From: Pseudomonas sp.
Lineage (GTDB): Bacteria; Pseudomonadota; Gammaproteobacteria; Pseudomonadales; Pseudomonadaceae
Direction of reading: 5' to 3'
DNA length: 64,000 nt
NCBI GenBank assembly: GCA_030656145.1
Contig: JAUSOF010000095.1
Coordinates: 1-64,000 of the forward strand
A model generated the notes under the pieces. The model made no database searches. It worked only from the letters and a program-made list of their open reading frames with translations, and was not told the DNA's origin. The stretch's first letter is position 1; the number at the start of each line of letters is the position of its first letter. The translations under genes were made by a program, and so were the position numbers. Shown here piece by piece: positions 52,016 through 62,908 of this stretch.

Positions 52016-53248
52016 ATGATGCTTAACGGTTTGTGGCTGGGATTTTTTGCGGTGGCGGCAGTAGCCGGATTGTCGCGCTGGTTACTGGGTGACGACCCAG
52101 CGGTATTCGCCGCGATGGTCGAAAGCCTGTTCGCCATGGCCAAGCTGGCGGTCGAGGTGATGGTGGTGCTGTTTGGCACCCTGACCCTGTGGCTGGGCTT
52201 TCTGCGTATCGCTGAGAAGGCCGGGCTGGTCGACCTCATGGGCCGCGCACTGGGCCCCTTGTTTGCGCGACTGATGCCCGAAGTGCCACGCGGCCATCCG
52301 GCGCTGGGTTTTATCACCCTCAACTTCGCCGCCAACGGCCTGGGGCTGGACAACGCGGCCACGCCAATCGGCCTGAAAGCCATGCGCGCGCTGCAGGAGT
52401 TGAACCCGAGCAAGGTGGTGGCGAGCAACGCGCAGATCCTGTTCCTGGTGCTCAACACCTCGTCCCTGACCCTGCTGCCGGTGTCGATCTTTATGTACCG
52501 GGTGCAGCAGGGCGCCGATGACCCGACTCTGATCTTTCTGCCGATTCTCTTGGCCACCAGCGCCTCGACCCTGGCCGGCCTGTTGGCGGTAGCCCTGATG
52601 CAGCGGCTGCGGCTGTGGGATCCGGTGGTGCTGGCCTACCTGATTCCCGGTGCATTGCTGCTCGGTGGCTTCATGGCGCTGCTCGCCGGCCTGTCGGCCA
52701 CGGCGCTGGCGGCACTGTCCTCGCTGCTCGGCAACCTGACCCTGTTCGGCCTGATTTTACTGTTCCTGCTGGTCGGTGCGTTACGCCGGGTGCCGGTCTA
52801 CGAGAGCTTTATCGAAGGCGCCAAGGAAGGCTTCGACGTGGCCAAGAGCCTGCTGCCCTACCTGGTCGCCATGCTTTGCGCAATTGGCGTGCTGCGCGCC
52901 TCCGGCGCCCTGGACTTCGGCCTGGATGGTGTGCGTGCAGTAGTCCAATGGCTGGGCTGGGACACCCGCTTCATCGACGCCCTGCCCACTGCACTGATGA
53001 AACCATTCTCCGGCAGCGCGGCGCGAGCCATGCTGATCGAGACCATGCAGAGCTTTGGCGTGGACAGTTTCCCCGCCCTGTTGGCTGCGACCGTGCAGGG
53101 CAGCACCGAGACCACCTTCTACGTACTGGCGGTGTATTTCGGCGCGGTCGGCCTACAGCGCGCGCGGCATGCGGTGGGCTGCGCATTGTTTGCTGACCTG
53201 GCCGGGATCATCGCCGCCATCGGCGTGTGCTACTGGTTCTTCGGCTAA
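52016..53248 (+). CDS. SpmA-SpmB fused nucleoside-recognition (Gate domain) membrane protein
   Basis: A 410-residue inner-membrane protein with about nine to ten hydrophobic segments. The N half has the SpmA-like Gate segment GHPALGFITLNFAANGLGLDNAATPIGLKAM near 96-126, the C half the SpmB-like MKPFSGSAARAMLIETM and QGSTETTFYVLAVYFGAVG segments near 327-343 and 361-379. In Bacillus these are two spore-maturation genes; the fused form in non-sporing bacteria has no settled function and may transport a small solute. Two adjacent ATG codons are possible starts. Confidence 0.87.
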   Translation: MMLNGLWLGFFAVAAVAGLSRWLLGDDPAVFAAMVESLFAMAKLAVEVMVVLFGTLTLWLGFLRIAEKAGLVDLMGRALGPLFARLMPEVPRGHPALGFITLNFAANGLGLDNAATPIGLKAMRALQELNPSKVVASNAQILFLVLNTSSLTLLPVSIFMYRVQQGADDPTLIFLPILLATSASTLAGLLAVALMQRLRLWDPVVLAYLIPGALLLGGFMALLAGLSATALAALSSLLGNLTLFGLILLFLLVGALRRVPVYESFIEGAKEGFDVAKSLLPYLVAMLCAIGVLRASGALDFGLDGVRAVVQWLGWDTRFIDALPTALMKPFSGSAARAMLIETMQSFGVDSFPALLAATVQGSTETTFYVLAVYFGAVGLQRARHAVGCALFADLAGIIAAIGVCYWFFG

Positions 53249-53283
53249 GCGTTCAGCCGCGATTTGCTGCACAGATAGACCCT

Positions 53284-53310
53284 GGGCTGCGGAGCAAAGC
53301 GCCGCAGCCC
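53284..53310. other. Convergent-gene hairpin
   Basis: GGGCTGCGG (53284-53292) and CCGCAGCCC (53302-53310) are perfect complements around a 9-nt loop. There is no T-run. It lies between the convergent Spm fusion and DUF5924 genes and may stabilise or end both messages. Confidence 0.5.
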
Positions 53311-53347
53311 GACGCAGATGCCGATACCCGCTGGGCTCGCCTACCGG

Positions 53348-54382
53348 CTACTCAACCACCTTGAAGCGCAGCACACCGATCATCTGCCCGGCCTCGGTCA
53401 TGACCTGCACCTGCCAATTGCCGACCGGATCGGCGGGGAAGTTCTGCTTGTGGGTCCAGGCGCGGTAGCCGTTCTTACGGCCGCCCTTGATGTCCAGGGC
53501 AATGTGCTCGCCCGCCCGGCCGTTGTGGCGCCAGACGTGGTAGATGCGCTCATTCAGACCGCGCGGGGCGTTGATCGCGGTGTAGGCGAACAGGCCCTGG
53601 CTGCGCAGTTGCGCAGCACTGAGTTGCTTCAACGTTGCGCCCGGCGCGCGGTTGCGGTTGTCGAACTCGCTGGTCACCGCGACCTCGGTCAGCCACAGCG
53701 TCGCCGGCGGCACCCAGGAGCGGGCCAGCCAGCCGGTTGCACCCAGCGCCGGAATCAAGCCGACCAGCAGCACGCCGCGCCACCAGCGGCGGATGGTGAT
53801 GATGCCGACCAAGCTGGGAAACGACAGCAGCGTGGCAATCGCCAGGGCCAGCTGGTAGCTCTGCGGGGTGGTCAGCTTGAAGATGATCGGCAGGGCGGTA
53901 AGCAGCACGGCGAATAGCGTGAACGAGTGATAGATGAGGAACAGCCAGCGCCGCGGCGCCAGCCTTTTGTAGTACAGCGGGTCGATGATCGACACCAGTG
54001 CGGCCGCCGCCAACACCCCGGTGAACAGCGCCTGACCGCTGTTCCAGGTGGTGGTAATGATGAAGAACGGCAGGACGAAGAACAGGCTTTCCTGATGGAT
54101 CAACTGGGTCGCATAGCGCAGCAGCGGCGGCGGCAGCTCGAAGCCGAACCAGCGGGCGATCTGCGCGCGCAAGACGTTTTCCAGAATCAGCCACAACCAG
54201 CTGACCAGCATCACCGTGGCCAGCACCTGGGCCAGTTCGGCCTGACGCTCGACCAGCAGAAAACTCGCCAGCCCCGAGGCAAAACCGAAGATCGCCACCA
54301 GCCCTGGGTTGCGCTGGATCAAGGCGAACAGGCGGCGCAGCGGGGGTTTACAGGACTCGAGTAGGGACAAGGGCAGGCTCAT
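53348..54382 (-). CDS. DUF5924/DUF2914 membrane protein
   Basis: A 344-residue protein. The first 230 residues hold seven or so hydrophobic segments (a DUF5924-like membrane part); the last 110 form a soluble domain with EVAVTSEFDNRNRAPGA, GLNERIYHVWRHNGRAGEHIALDIKGGRKNGYRAWT and GNWQVQVMTEAGQMIGVLRFKV, the DUF2914 beta-sandwich pattern. Function unknown; such proteins may modify or bind periplasmic glycans. It is separated from the Aer-like gene by 77 bp. Confidence 0.8.
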   Translation of the reverse strand: MSLPLSLLESCKPPLRRLFALIQRNPGLVAIFGFASGLASFLLVERQAELAQVLATVMLVSWLWLILENVLRAQIARWFGFELPPPLLRYATQLIHQESLFFVLPFFIITTTWNSGQALFTGVLAAAALVSIIDPLYYKRLAPRRWLFLIYHSFTLFAVLLTALPIIFKLTTPQSYQLALAIATLLSFPSLVGIITIRRWWRGVLLVGLIPALGATGWLARSWVPPATLWLTEVAVTSEFDNRNRAPGATLKQLSAAQLRSQGLFAYTAINAPRGLNERIYHVWRHNGRAGEHIALDIKGGRKNGYRAWTHKQNFPADPVGNWQVQVMTEAGQMIGVLRFKVVE

Positions 54383-54459
54383 GGCAGTAGCCGAAATCGG
54401 CGAATAGTCGAGAATACTCCTTGTGCCCCGCGTCTGTGTCCAGCGCCGCCTGCGGTTCT

Positions 54460-56043
54460 TCAGTGGCTGCGCTTCTGCCCCCAGAAATGTTCGACCAGCG
54501 CCTGCAGGCGGTCAGCCAGGGCGCGGACCTGGCCGGCACTGCTGCGGCTCTGGCTGCCGGCCACCACGTTGCTCTCGCTGGCCAGGCGGATACTGTTGAG
54601 GTTGCGCTGGATATCGTCACCGACGGCGCTCTGCTCCTCGACCGCAGCGGCGATCTGCAGGTTCATGTCGCTGATCTGGCTGACCCGCTGGTTGATACCT
54701 TCGAGTGCCTGGGCGGCTTGCAGCGCGTGGGCAACGCTGGCTTCAGCCTGGTGCTGGCTGCGGCTCATGGCGGCCACGGCGTTGCCGGTGCCCTGCTGCA
54801 GGTTGCTGATGATGCCGTGGATTTCCGCAGTGGACTGCTGGGTACGCGAAGCCAGGCCGCGCACTTCGTCGGCAACCACCGCAAAACCGCGTCCGGCCTC
54901 ACCGGCCCGTGCCGCTTCGATGGCGGCATTGAGGGCGAGCAGGTTGGTCTGTTCGGCAATGCTCTGGATGACTTCCAGGGCGCGATTGATTTCCTGACTG
55001 TGCAGCTCCAGCTGGCGGATCACCGCGCTGCTCTGCTGCACTTCGCTGGCCAGGGCCGCGATCGAGTGGCGGGTCTGCTCGACCAGCTGCAGGCCGCTAC
55101 CGGTTTCCAGATCGGCGGCGCTGGCCGCGCTGGCGCTGAGCTGGGCGTGCCGTGCCACTTCCTGCACGCTGCTGGCCATCTGGCCGATCGCGCTGGCGAC
55201 CTGATCGGTTTCGCCCTGTTGCTGCTTAGTGGCCTGAGCGCTGCTGTCGACGGCGGCGACCAGTTGCCCCGCCTCGACACTCAACTGCCAGGCCGAGTCG
55301 GCTATTCGACCAACCACGGCGCCGGTTTCGGCCTGCAGGCTGTGCAGGGCGAAGGCAATCTGGCCGAAGCAGTCGCTGCGCCCGGTATACACCAGCTGGC
55401 TCAATGGATTATTCGCAATCGCCTGGGCCTGGCGGGTCAAGCCCGCCAGTGGCCGCAGGCCGAGGTGCAGCACGCCGGCCAGCAACATACCGAGCAGCGT
55501 CGCCGCGCCGAGGGCGGGCAGCAACGGCAGGGCGCCGCTGACGCCGAGCAGCAGCGCGACGAGCAGGCCAGGCGTTGCGCACAACAGGCTAAGGCGTTGG
55601 GCCAGGCTCAGCCGCGGCGGCCGCAGCGGATTGCGGCCGCCGCGCAGTTCGCCATACAAACGTTCGGCCCGCGCAACCCGTTGCGGCGAAGCCTGGGTGC
55701 GCACCGATTGGTATTCCACCACCTGGCCATTGCGCAGCACCGGAGTGACATAGGCGCTGACCCAATAGTGATCGCCATTCTTGCAGCGATTTTTCACCAG
55801 CCCCATCCATGAGCTCCCGGCCTTGAGCGTACGCCAAAGATCGGCGAACGCCTGCGGCGGCATGTCCGGGTGGCGCACGATGTTGTGGTTGTGACCCAGC
55901 AGCTCGGCTTCAGTGAACCCGCTGATGGCGATGAAGTCCGGGTTGACGTAGCTCACCGCGCCTTTGAGATCGGTGGTTGAGAGAATATTGGCCTGGGCAT
56001 CGACTGCGACGGCGCGACCGCTGACGGGCATATTGAGTTTCAT
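54460..56043 (-). CDS. aer: Aer-type PAS chemoreceptor
   Basis: A 527-residue energy-taxis receptor. The N-terminal PAS (about 10-115) resembles Aer: ILSTTDLKGAVSYVNPDFIAISGFTEAELLGHNHNIVRHPDMPPQAFADLW, which binds FAD in known homologues. A hydrophobic hairpin at 155-195 anchors it without a periplasmic domain; then HAMP-like and the MCP hairpin with IAEQTNLLALNAAIEAARAGE near 390-410. It lies 24 bp behind the globin-coupled cyclic-di-GMP gene, and the pair would couple oxygen or redox sensing to motility. Confidence 0.88.
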   Translation of the reverse strand: MKLNMPVSGRAVAVDAQANILSTTDLKGAVSYVNPDFIAISGFTEAELLGHNHNIVRHPDMPPQAFADLWRTLKAGSSWMGLVKNRCKNGDHYWVSAYVTPVLRNGQVVEYQSVRTQASPQRVARAERLYGELRGGRNPLRPPRLSLAQRLSLLCATPGLLVALLLGVSGALPLLPALGAATLLGMLLAGVLHLGLRPLAGLTRQAQAIANNPLSQLVYTGRSDCFGQIAFALHSLQAETGAVVGRIADSAWQLSVEAGQLVAAVDSSAQATKQQQGETDQVASAIGQMASSVQEVARHAQLSASAASAADLETGSGLQLVEQTRHSIAALASEVQQSSAVIRQLELHSQEINRALEVIQSIAEQTNLLALNAAIEAARAGEAGRGFAVVADEVRGLASRTQQSTAEIHGIISNLQQGTGNAVAAMSRSQHQAEASVAHALQAAQALEGINQRVSQISDMNLQIAAAVEEQSAVGDDIQRNLNSIRLASESNVVAGSQSRSSAGQVRALADRLQALVEHFWGQKRSH

Positions 56044-56067
56044 TGGGCTGTTCTCTCGATTTTCTTG

Positions 56068-58308
56068 TTATGGAAGGGAAAGTGCAGGCTGCAACAGGCA
56101 ACAGAGGCCTTCGAAGCAGTCCTCGCCGCTGAATAGCCGCTCCAGCTCGGCCGGTGGGCGCGGCCGGCTGAACCAGTAGCCTTGCGCCAGACGGCAGCCT
56201 TCGGCGCGCAGAAAGTCGAGGTGCTCGCTGTGCTCCACCCCTTCGGCCACCACCTCCAGACCAAGGCTCAGGCCCAGACCGATGATGGCGCGACTGATCA
56301 GCTGCGAGTCACCATCGGCGGACGTGCCGCTGATAAAGCTCTTGTCGACCTTGAGGATGTGCAGCGGGAAGCGCTTGAGGTAGCCGAGCGAGGAGTAGCC
56401 GGTGCCGAAGTCATCCAGCGCCAGCTGAATGCCCAGGCTGGCCAGCTCGCGCAAACAGGCCAGGGTCTGAACACTGTCTTCCATCAGCTGACTTTCGGTG
56501 ATCTCCAGCACCAGGGTGGTGGGCGGCAGGCCGCTTTCGCGCAGAATATCGGCCACCCGCGCGGCAAAATCGGCCTGCTGCAGTTGCCGGCTGGACAGAT
56601 TGACCGAGCAGCGCAGTGCCGTCTGCCCGCTCAGTTGCCAGTGGCGCACCTGCGCGCAGGCCTGACGCAGCACCCAGTCGCCGACCGCCTGGATCGCCCC
56701 GGACTCCTCCAGGCAGGGAATGAATTCCAGCGGTGAAACCGGCTGCCCCTTGTGTTGCCAGCGCAGCAGCGCTTCCACGGCCACCAGGTACGGCTGCTCC
56801 CGATCCAGCTGGCAGATGGGTTGATAGACCAGGCTGAACTCGTCCCTGGCCAGCGCGCGACTGAGTGCACTCTGCAGCTCCAGTTGATGCAGGGCCTGGG
56901 CCTGCATTTCCGTGCTGTAGCGGGCGAACTGCGCCTTGCCGGCAGCCTTGGCGCGGTACAGGGCAAGATCGGCGGCTTGCAGCGAATCGAGCCCGGCGTT
57001 TTCCTCGCTGAGTGCGGCGATACCGATGCTGATGCTGACGACCAACTGGTGCTCCTGTATCTGCAGGGCCGGCTGCAGACTGTCGAGCATGCGCTCGGCC
57101 ACCCGCTCGGCATCGGCGGTACAGGCAAGGTCGTCGAGCAGCACCACGAACTCGTCGCCACCGAAGCGGACCAGGTGATCGCCGGGGCGCAGGCAATGGC
57201 TGAGGCGGCGGACCACTTCAACCAGTACCTGATCGCCAATGTGATGACCGAGGCTGTCGTTGATCAGCTTGAAACGGTCCAGGTCGATGAACAGCAGCGC
57301 CGACTCGCGCGCACCACCGCGACCCTGGCGAAGCAAGGCCTGATCCAGCAGCTCGGTCAGGCGCTCGCGGTTGGCCAGGCCGGTAAGTGGGTCGTGGCGC
57401 GCGGCATGCTGCAGTTGCTCCTGGACGGCACGCCGCTGGCTGATGTCAGTCTGCGAGCCGGCCATGCGCCGCTGGCCCTCAGCAACCTGCTCGGCCACGC
57501 CGCGCACCAGTACCCACAGGTAGCTGCCGCTCTGCCGACGGATGCGGTACTCATGGTGCAGCGAAGGTGTGTTGCCTTGCAGGTGCGCATCGATAGCCCG
57601 ACGCAGGCCACCGAGGTCGTCCGGGTGGACGCGGGCGAACCAGCCGGCACTGCCGCTGCCGAGCTGGTCGCGGTGCAGGTCGAGCATGCCCGCCCAGCGC
57701 TCCGAGAGGTACAGCTGGTCGTGGTCGACATGCCAGTCCCAGAGCCCGTCGTTGGCGCCGCGCAGGGCGCGGGCGAAGCGGGCCTCGCTGTCTTCCAGAG
57801 CCTTGCGTTGCGCAGCGCTGTAGGTGTCCAGGGCCAGACCGATATCGAAGAACACCGCCTTCAGCAGACTGGCAAAACCGGCGCTGGCCGGCTGCTCGCC
57901 GAGCAGGCCGTTGAGCATCTCATCCAGGTACAGGCGGTAGGCGCCCAGGTACCACTTGAGGTCGACGCCGATCTTCTGGTGCACCCAGCCGATGCGCAAG
58001 CGGTTGAGCACGTAATCCTGGTCGTAGGGGCCATTCCACAGACGCTGGTAGTAGTCGCTCTGGCTGTGCTTGAGGCGGGTGATAGTGGCCGGGTCGTTGA
58101 AGATGGCGGCAGTCGCCGGGAACTCGCCGAGGCGCTGATAAAGATGGTCGAGAAAATCGGAGTGACCCGACTGCAACGCTGCGCCGTACCGGCTGAGCTG
58201 TTCGATATCGGCGGCGCTCCAGTCGAGAAAGCGCAGACGCTGGATGATTTCGTCGCGGTCGAGACCGACGTGCTGGAGCAGTTCTTGGAATTCTTGTTCA
58301 TTGCCCAT
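56068..58308 (-). CDS. Globin-coupled PAS-GGDEF-EAL cyclic di-GMP enzyme
   Basis: A 746-residue cytosolic protein. Residues 1-165 form a sensor globin, with the likely heme histidine His110 in GWVHQKIGVDLKWYLGAYRLYL. PAS (about 175-300) follows, with YRIRRQSGSYLWVLVRG. GGDEF (310-470) has RFGGDEF and an I-site RPGD; EAL (480-740) has EALLRW, NLSSRQL, EITESQLMED, DDFGTGYSSLGYLK, KVDKSFI and EGVEH, so both catalytic sets look intact. The protein could switch between making and degrading cyclic di-GMP with oxygen. A structured leader with two stacked hairpins lies directly upstream. Confidence 0.93.
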   Translation of the reverse strand: MGNEQEFQELLQHVGLDRDEIIQRLRFLDWSAADIEQLSRYGAALQSGHSDFLDHLYQRLGEFPATAAIFNDPATITRLKHSQSDYYQRLWNGPYDQDYVLNRLRIGWVHQKIGVDLKWYLGAYRLYLDEMLNGLLGEQPASAGFASLLKAVFFDIGLALDTYSAAQRKALEDSEARFARALRGANDGLWDWHVDHDQLYLSERWAGMLDLHRDQLGSGSAGWFARVHPDDLGGLRRAIDAHLQGNTPSLHHEYRIRRQSGSYLWVLVRGVAEQVAEGQRRMAGSQTDISQRRAVQEQLQHAARHDPLTGLANRERLTELLDQALLRQGRGGARESALLFIDLDRFKLINDSLGHHIGDQVLVEVVRRLSHCLRPGDHLVRFGGDEFVVLLDDLACTADAERVAERMLDSLQPALQIQEHQLVVSISIGIAALSEENAGLDSLQAADLALYRAKAAGKAQFARYSTEMQAQALHQLELQSALSRALARDEFSLVYQPICQLDREQPYLVAVEALLRWQHKGQPVSPLEFIPCLEESGAIQAVGDWVLRQACAQVRHWQLSGQTALRCSVNLSSRQLQQADFAARVADILRESGLPPTTLVLEITESQLMEDSVQTLACLRELASLGIQLALDDFGTGYSSLGYLKRFPLHILKVDKSFISGTSADGDSQLISRAIIGLGLSLGLEVVAEGVEHSEHLDFLRAEGCRLAQGYWFSRPRPPAELERLFSGEDCFEGLCCLLQPALSLP

Positions 58309-58328
58309 GGCGAGTCCTTACTTTTTTT

Positions 58329-58380
58329 GGCGCAAAAAAAAGCGCCGAGGCGAGTCATCTATAAAAAATGACTACCCTCG
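58329..58380 (-). promoter_or_regulatory. Structured leader of the globin-coupled GGDEF-EAL gene
   Basis: On the minus strand a bulged hairpin comes first, CGAGG plus AGTCAT (58380-58368) with ATGACT plus CCTCG (58358-58346), a 9-nt U-rich loop and a 2-nt internal loop. It abuts a hairpin with arms GGCGC/GCGCC (58346-58342 and 58333-58329) and a loop of eight U residues, about 20 nt before the ATG and near its ribosome binding site. A U8 loop is a likely Hfq or sRNA contact. Not a known c-di-GMP riboswitch. Confidence 0.5.
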
Positions 58381-58449
58381 ACGCTCTGTCTTGCAGGTCC
58401 ATATGCCCTACCCGGCAAAGCTGGTTGTAGCCGAAGCGACAACCATTAC

Positions 58450-58773
58450 TCAGTGTGGGGTTTTACCCGATTCGCAATTATTCGACAAGCTCTCAAGCAT
58501 GCGGCTCAGGCGTTTACGCAACTGCGCCAGTTGCGCCGACTTAAAGGCATGCCGGGTCTGCTCCAGCACTTCCACGGCATCGCTAAGCAGGGCCTGCACT
58601 TCACCGGCCTGATCCTGCGGCAGCGCCTGCAGCCAGCGACAACTGGCCGCCTGGCTGCAGTCGCTCGGCTGGCCGAGAACTTCGCAGCCTGGCGCCTGGG
58701 TTTGCAACAATTGCCGAACCCGGTCGGTGCATTCCGGCTTGGGCAAGGTCACGAGTAGGCAGGTCTGGTTCAT
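58450..58773 (-). CDS. Small conserved-looking protein of unknown function
   Basis: A 107-residue protein: a strand MNQTCLLVTLPKP, a cysteine-containing segment GCEVLGQPSDCSQAASCRWLQ (four cysteines in all near 5, 29, 38, 44), and two long helices (EVQALLSDAVEVLEQTRHAFKSAQLAQLRKRLSRMLESL). No signal peptide or membrane segment. The family was not recognised; a metal- or redox-linked role is possible from the cysteines but not shown. It is divergent from the TAXI transporter across a 346-bp gap. Confidence 0.65.
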   Translation of the reverse strand: MNQTCLLVTLPKPECTDRVRQLLQTQAPGCEVLGQPSDCSQAASCRWLQALPQDQAGEVQALLSDAVEVLEQTRHAFKSAQLAQLRKRLSRMLESLSNNCESGKTPH

Positions 58774-59119
58774 GGCGGCAACTCAGTGGCGAATTGCCAT
58801 GAAGGCTAGCGCGCCTGGCTAGCGGTTCTATTGACCAGGATCAGTGTCGCGCGGACTTGCGCCAGCGTCTGTGCAGCCGCTCGCCAACCATCAAGGACAA
58901 CGCTTCGGGGGCATACGCGCATTGCGCCGGCGGATCACCCGCGCACCTGGATCGGCTGGCAGATTTCCCCGCGCACCAGGCGCAGCTACATACCCGGTTA
59001 CCAGCTAAAAATGCATTGTTCCGTGCAAATTTTGTCTGAACGGTTAGAATTTCTCACTTCCGGCCACGCAACCCACGAGGTTAGTGCGGCTTAACAACAA
59101 GCAGAAAAGGAGCTATCCC
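58774..59119. other. Divergent intergenic region before the TAXI transporter
   Basis: No gene, RNA or clear repeat was recognised in these 346 bp. It must hold the promoter of the TAXI binding-protein gene; TAGAAT near 59045-59050 is a possible -10 but no good -35 accompanies it. Confidence 0.3.
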
Positions 59120-60091
59120 ATGAAAGGCAAATCCTTGGCATGGGTTCTGTCGGCGGCACTCGCAGGTATCACCCTGAGTGGCGCAGCACAGGCCGAAGAA
59201 AAATTCGTCACCATCGGCACCGGCGGTCAGACCGGGGTTTACTACGTGGCTGGGCAGTCGATCTGCCGCTTCGTCAACCGCGGCGCCAGCGCGCACAACA
59301 TCAAGTGCAACGCCCCGGCCAGTGGCGGTGGCGTGGCTAACGTCAACGGCCTGCGCAGCGGTGAGTTCAACTTCGGCATCATGCAGTCGGATCACCAGTT
59401 CAAAGCGCTCAATGGTGTGGCACCGTTCCAGGCTGAAGGCGCGATGGGTGATATCCGCGCACTGTTCTCCTTGCAGAGTGAAGTCTTCACCGTACTCGCC
59501 CGCCGCGATGCCAAGATCACCAGCTTCGACGACCTCAAGGGCAAGCGCGTCAACGTTGGCAACCCGGGCTCCGGGCAGCGCGACACCCTCGATGAAATCA
59601 TGCAGGTAAAGGGCTGGGACAAGTCGGTATTCGCGCTGTCCGCCGAGCTGAAGCCGGCTGAGCAGGCATCGGCCCTGGGCGACAACAACATCGACGCCAT
59701 GACCTATTTCGTCGGCCACCCCAATGGCGCGATTCAGGAAGCCACCACCACCACCGACGCGGTACTGGTACCGGTGACGGGCGCCGAGATCGACAAGCTG
59801 CTGGCTGAGAAGAGCTACTACACCAAAGCCGAAATCCCGGGCGGCGTGTACAAGGGCAACGACGCACCGACCCCCTCGATTGGCGGCAAGGCGGTACTCT
59901 CCACCACGGCCCAGGCCGATCCGGAAGTGGTCTACCAGCTGGTCAAGTCGGTGTTCGATAACATTGAGCGTTTCAAGCGTCTGCACCCGGCATTTGCTGA
60001 CCTCAAGGAAGCCGACATGATCAAGGCCGGTCTGACCGCGCCACTGCATGACGGTGCCGTACGTTATTACAAGGAACGTGGCTGGATGTAA
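59120..60091 (+). CDS. TAXI-family TRAP transporter solute-binding protein
   Basis: A 323-residue periplasmic protein of the TAXI branch of TRAP receptors. The signal peptide ends at AQA (residue 25). Typical segments are FVTIGTGGQTGVYYVAGQSICRFVNR near 29-54, SGEFNFGIMQSDHQF near 85-99, and GKRVNVGNPGSGQRDTLDEIM near 143-163. Substrates of TAXI systems include glutamate, 2-oxoglutarate and others; here unknown. AAAAGGAGCTATCCC precedes the ATG at 59120. It is the first gene of the pair with the fused permease, separated by a strong hairpin. Confidence 0.92.
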   Translation: MKGKSLAWVLSAALAGITLSGAAQAEEKFVTIGTGGQTGVYYVAGQSICRFVNRGASAHNIKCNAPASGGGVANVNGLRSGEFNFGIMQSDHQFKALNGVAPFQAEGAMGDIRALFSLQSEVFTVLARRDAKITSFDDLKGKRVNVGNPGSGQRDTLDEIMQVKGWDKSVFALSAELKPAEQASALGDNNIDAMTYFVGHPNGAIQEATTTTDAVLVPVTGAEIDKLLAEKSYYTKAEIPGGVYKGNDAPTPSIGGKAVLSTTAQADPEVVYQLVKSVFDNIERFKRLHPAFADLKEADMIKAGLTAPLHDGAVRYYKERGWM

Positions 60092-60202
60092 GCCACGCTC
60101 GCAGCCTGGAAAAGCCTCGGCAAAACCGGGGTACGCAACCCCGGATGGCACTGGTGCTGCTCCAGCCTGCGAGATGAAACTGCACTACCCTAAGTTTGAA
60201 AC

Positions 60203-60231
60203 AAGCCCGCGCGTCGCAAGGCCGCGGGCTT
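60203..60231 (+). terminator. Attenuator-like hairpin between receptor and permease genes
   Basis: AAGCCCGCG (60203-60211) and CGCGGGCTT (60223-60231) pair over 9 bp with an 11-nt loop and a weak T content after. It lies 112 bp past the receptor stop and 38 bp before the permease ATG, as expected for lowering permease relative to receptor output. Confidence 0.6.
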
Positions 60232-60268
60232 TGCCGTTGTCCGATTTCTCGAATCCAGGTTGCAGCCC

Positions 60269-62857
<2,589 letters not shown>

Positions 62858-62872
62858 TTGGCACTACTCCAC

Positions 62873-62902
62873 AGCAAAAGGCAGCTGCGGCTGCCTTTTG
62901 CT
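62873..62902. terminator. Bidirectional terminator-like hairpin
   Basis: AGCAAAAGGCAGC (62873-62885) and GCTGCCTTTTGCT (62890-62902) form a perfect 13-bp stem with a TGCG loop. It lies between the convergent TRAP permease and phosphate-cotransporter-like genes and can serve both. Confidence 0.75.
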
Positions 62903-62908
62903 TATGGG

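Noticed and set aside
58857..59039. 60-codon frame in the gap before the TAXI gene
   Set aside because: No ribosome binding site and arginine/serine-rich composition typical of random GC-rich frames.
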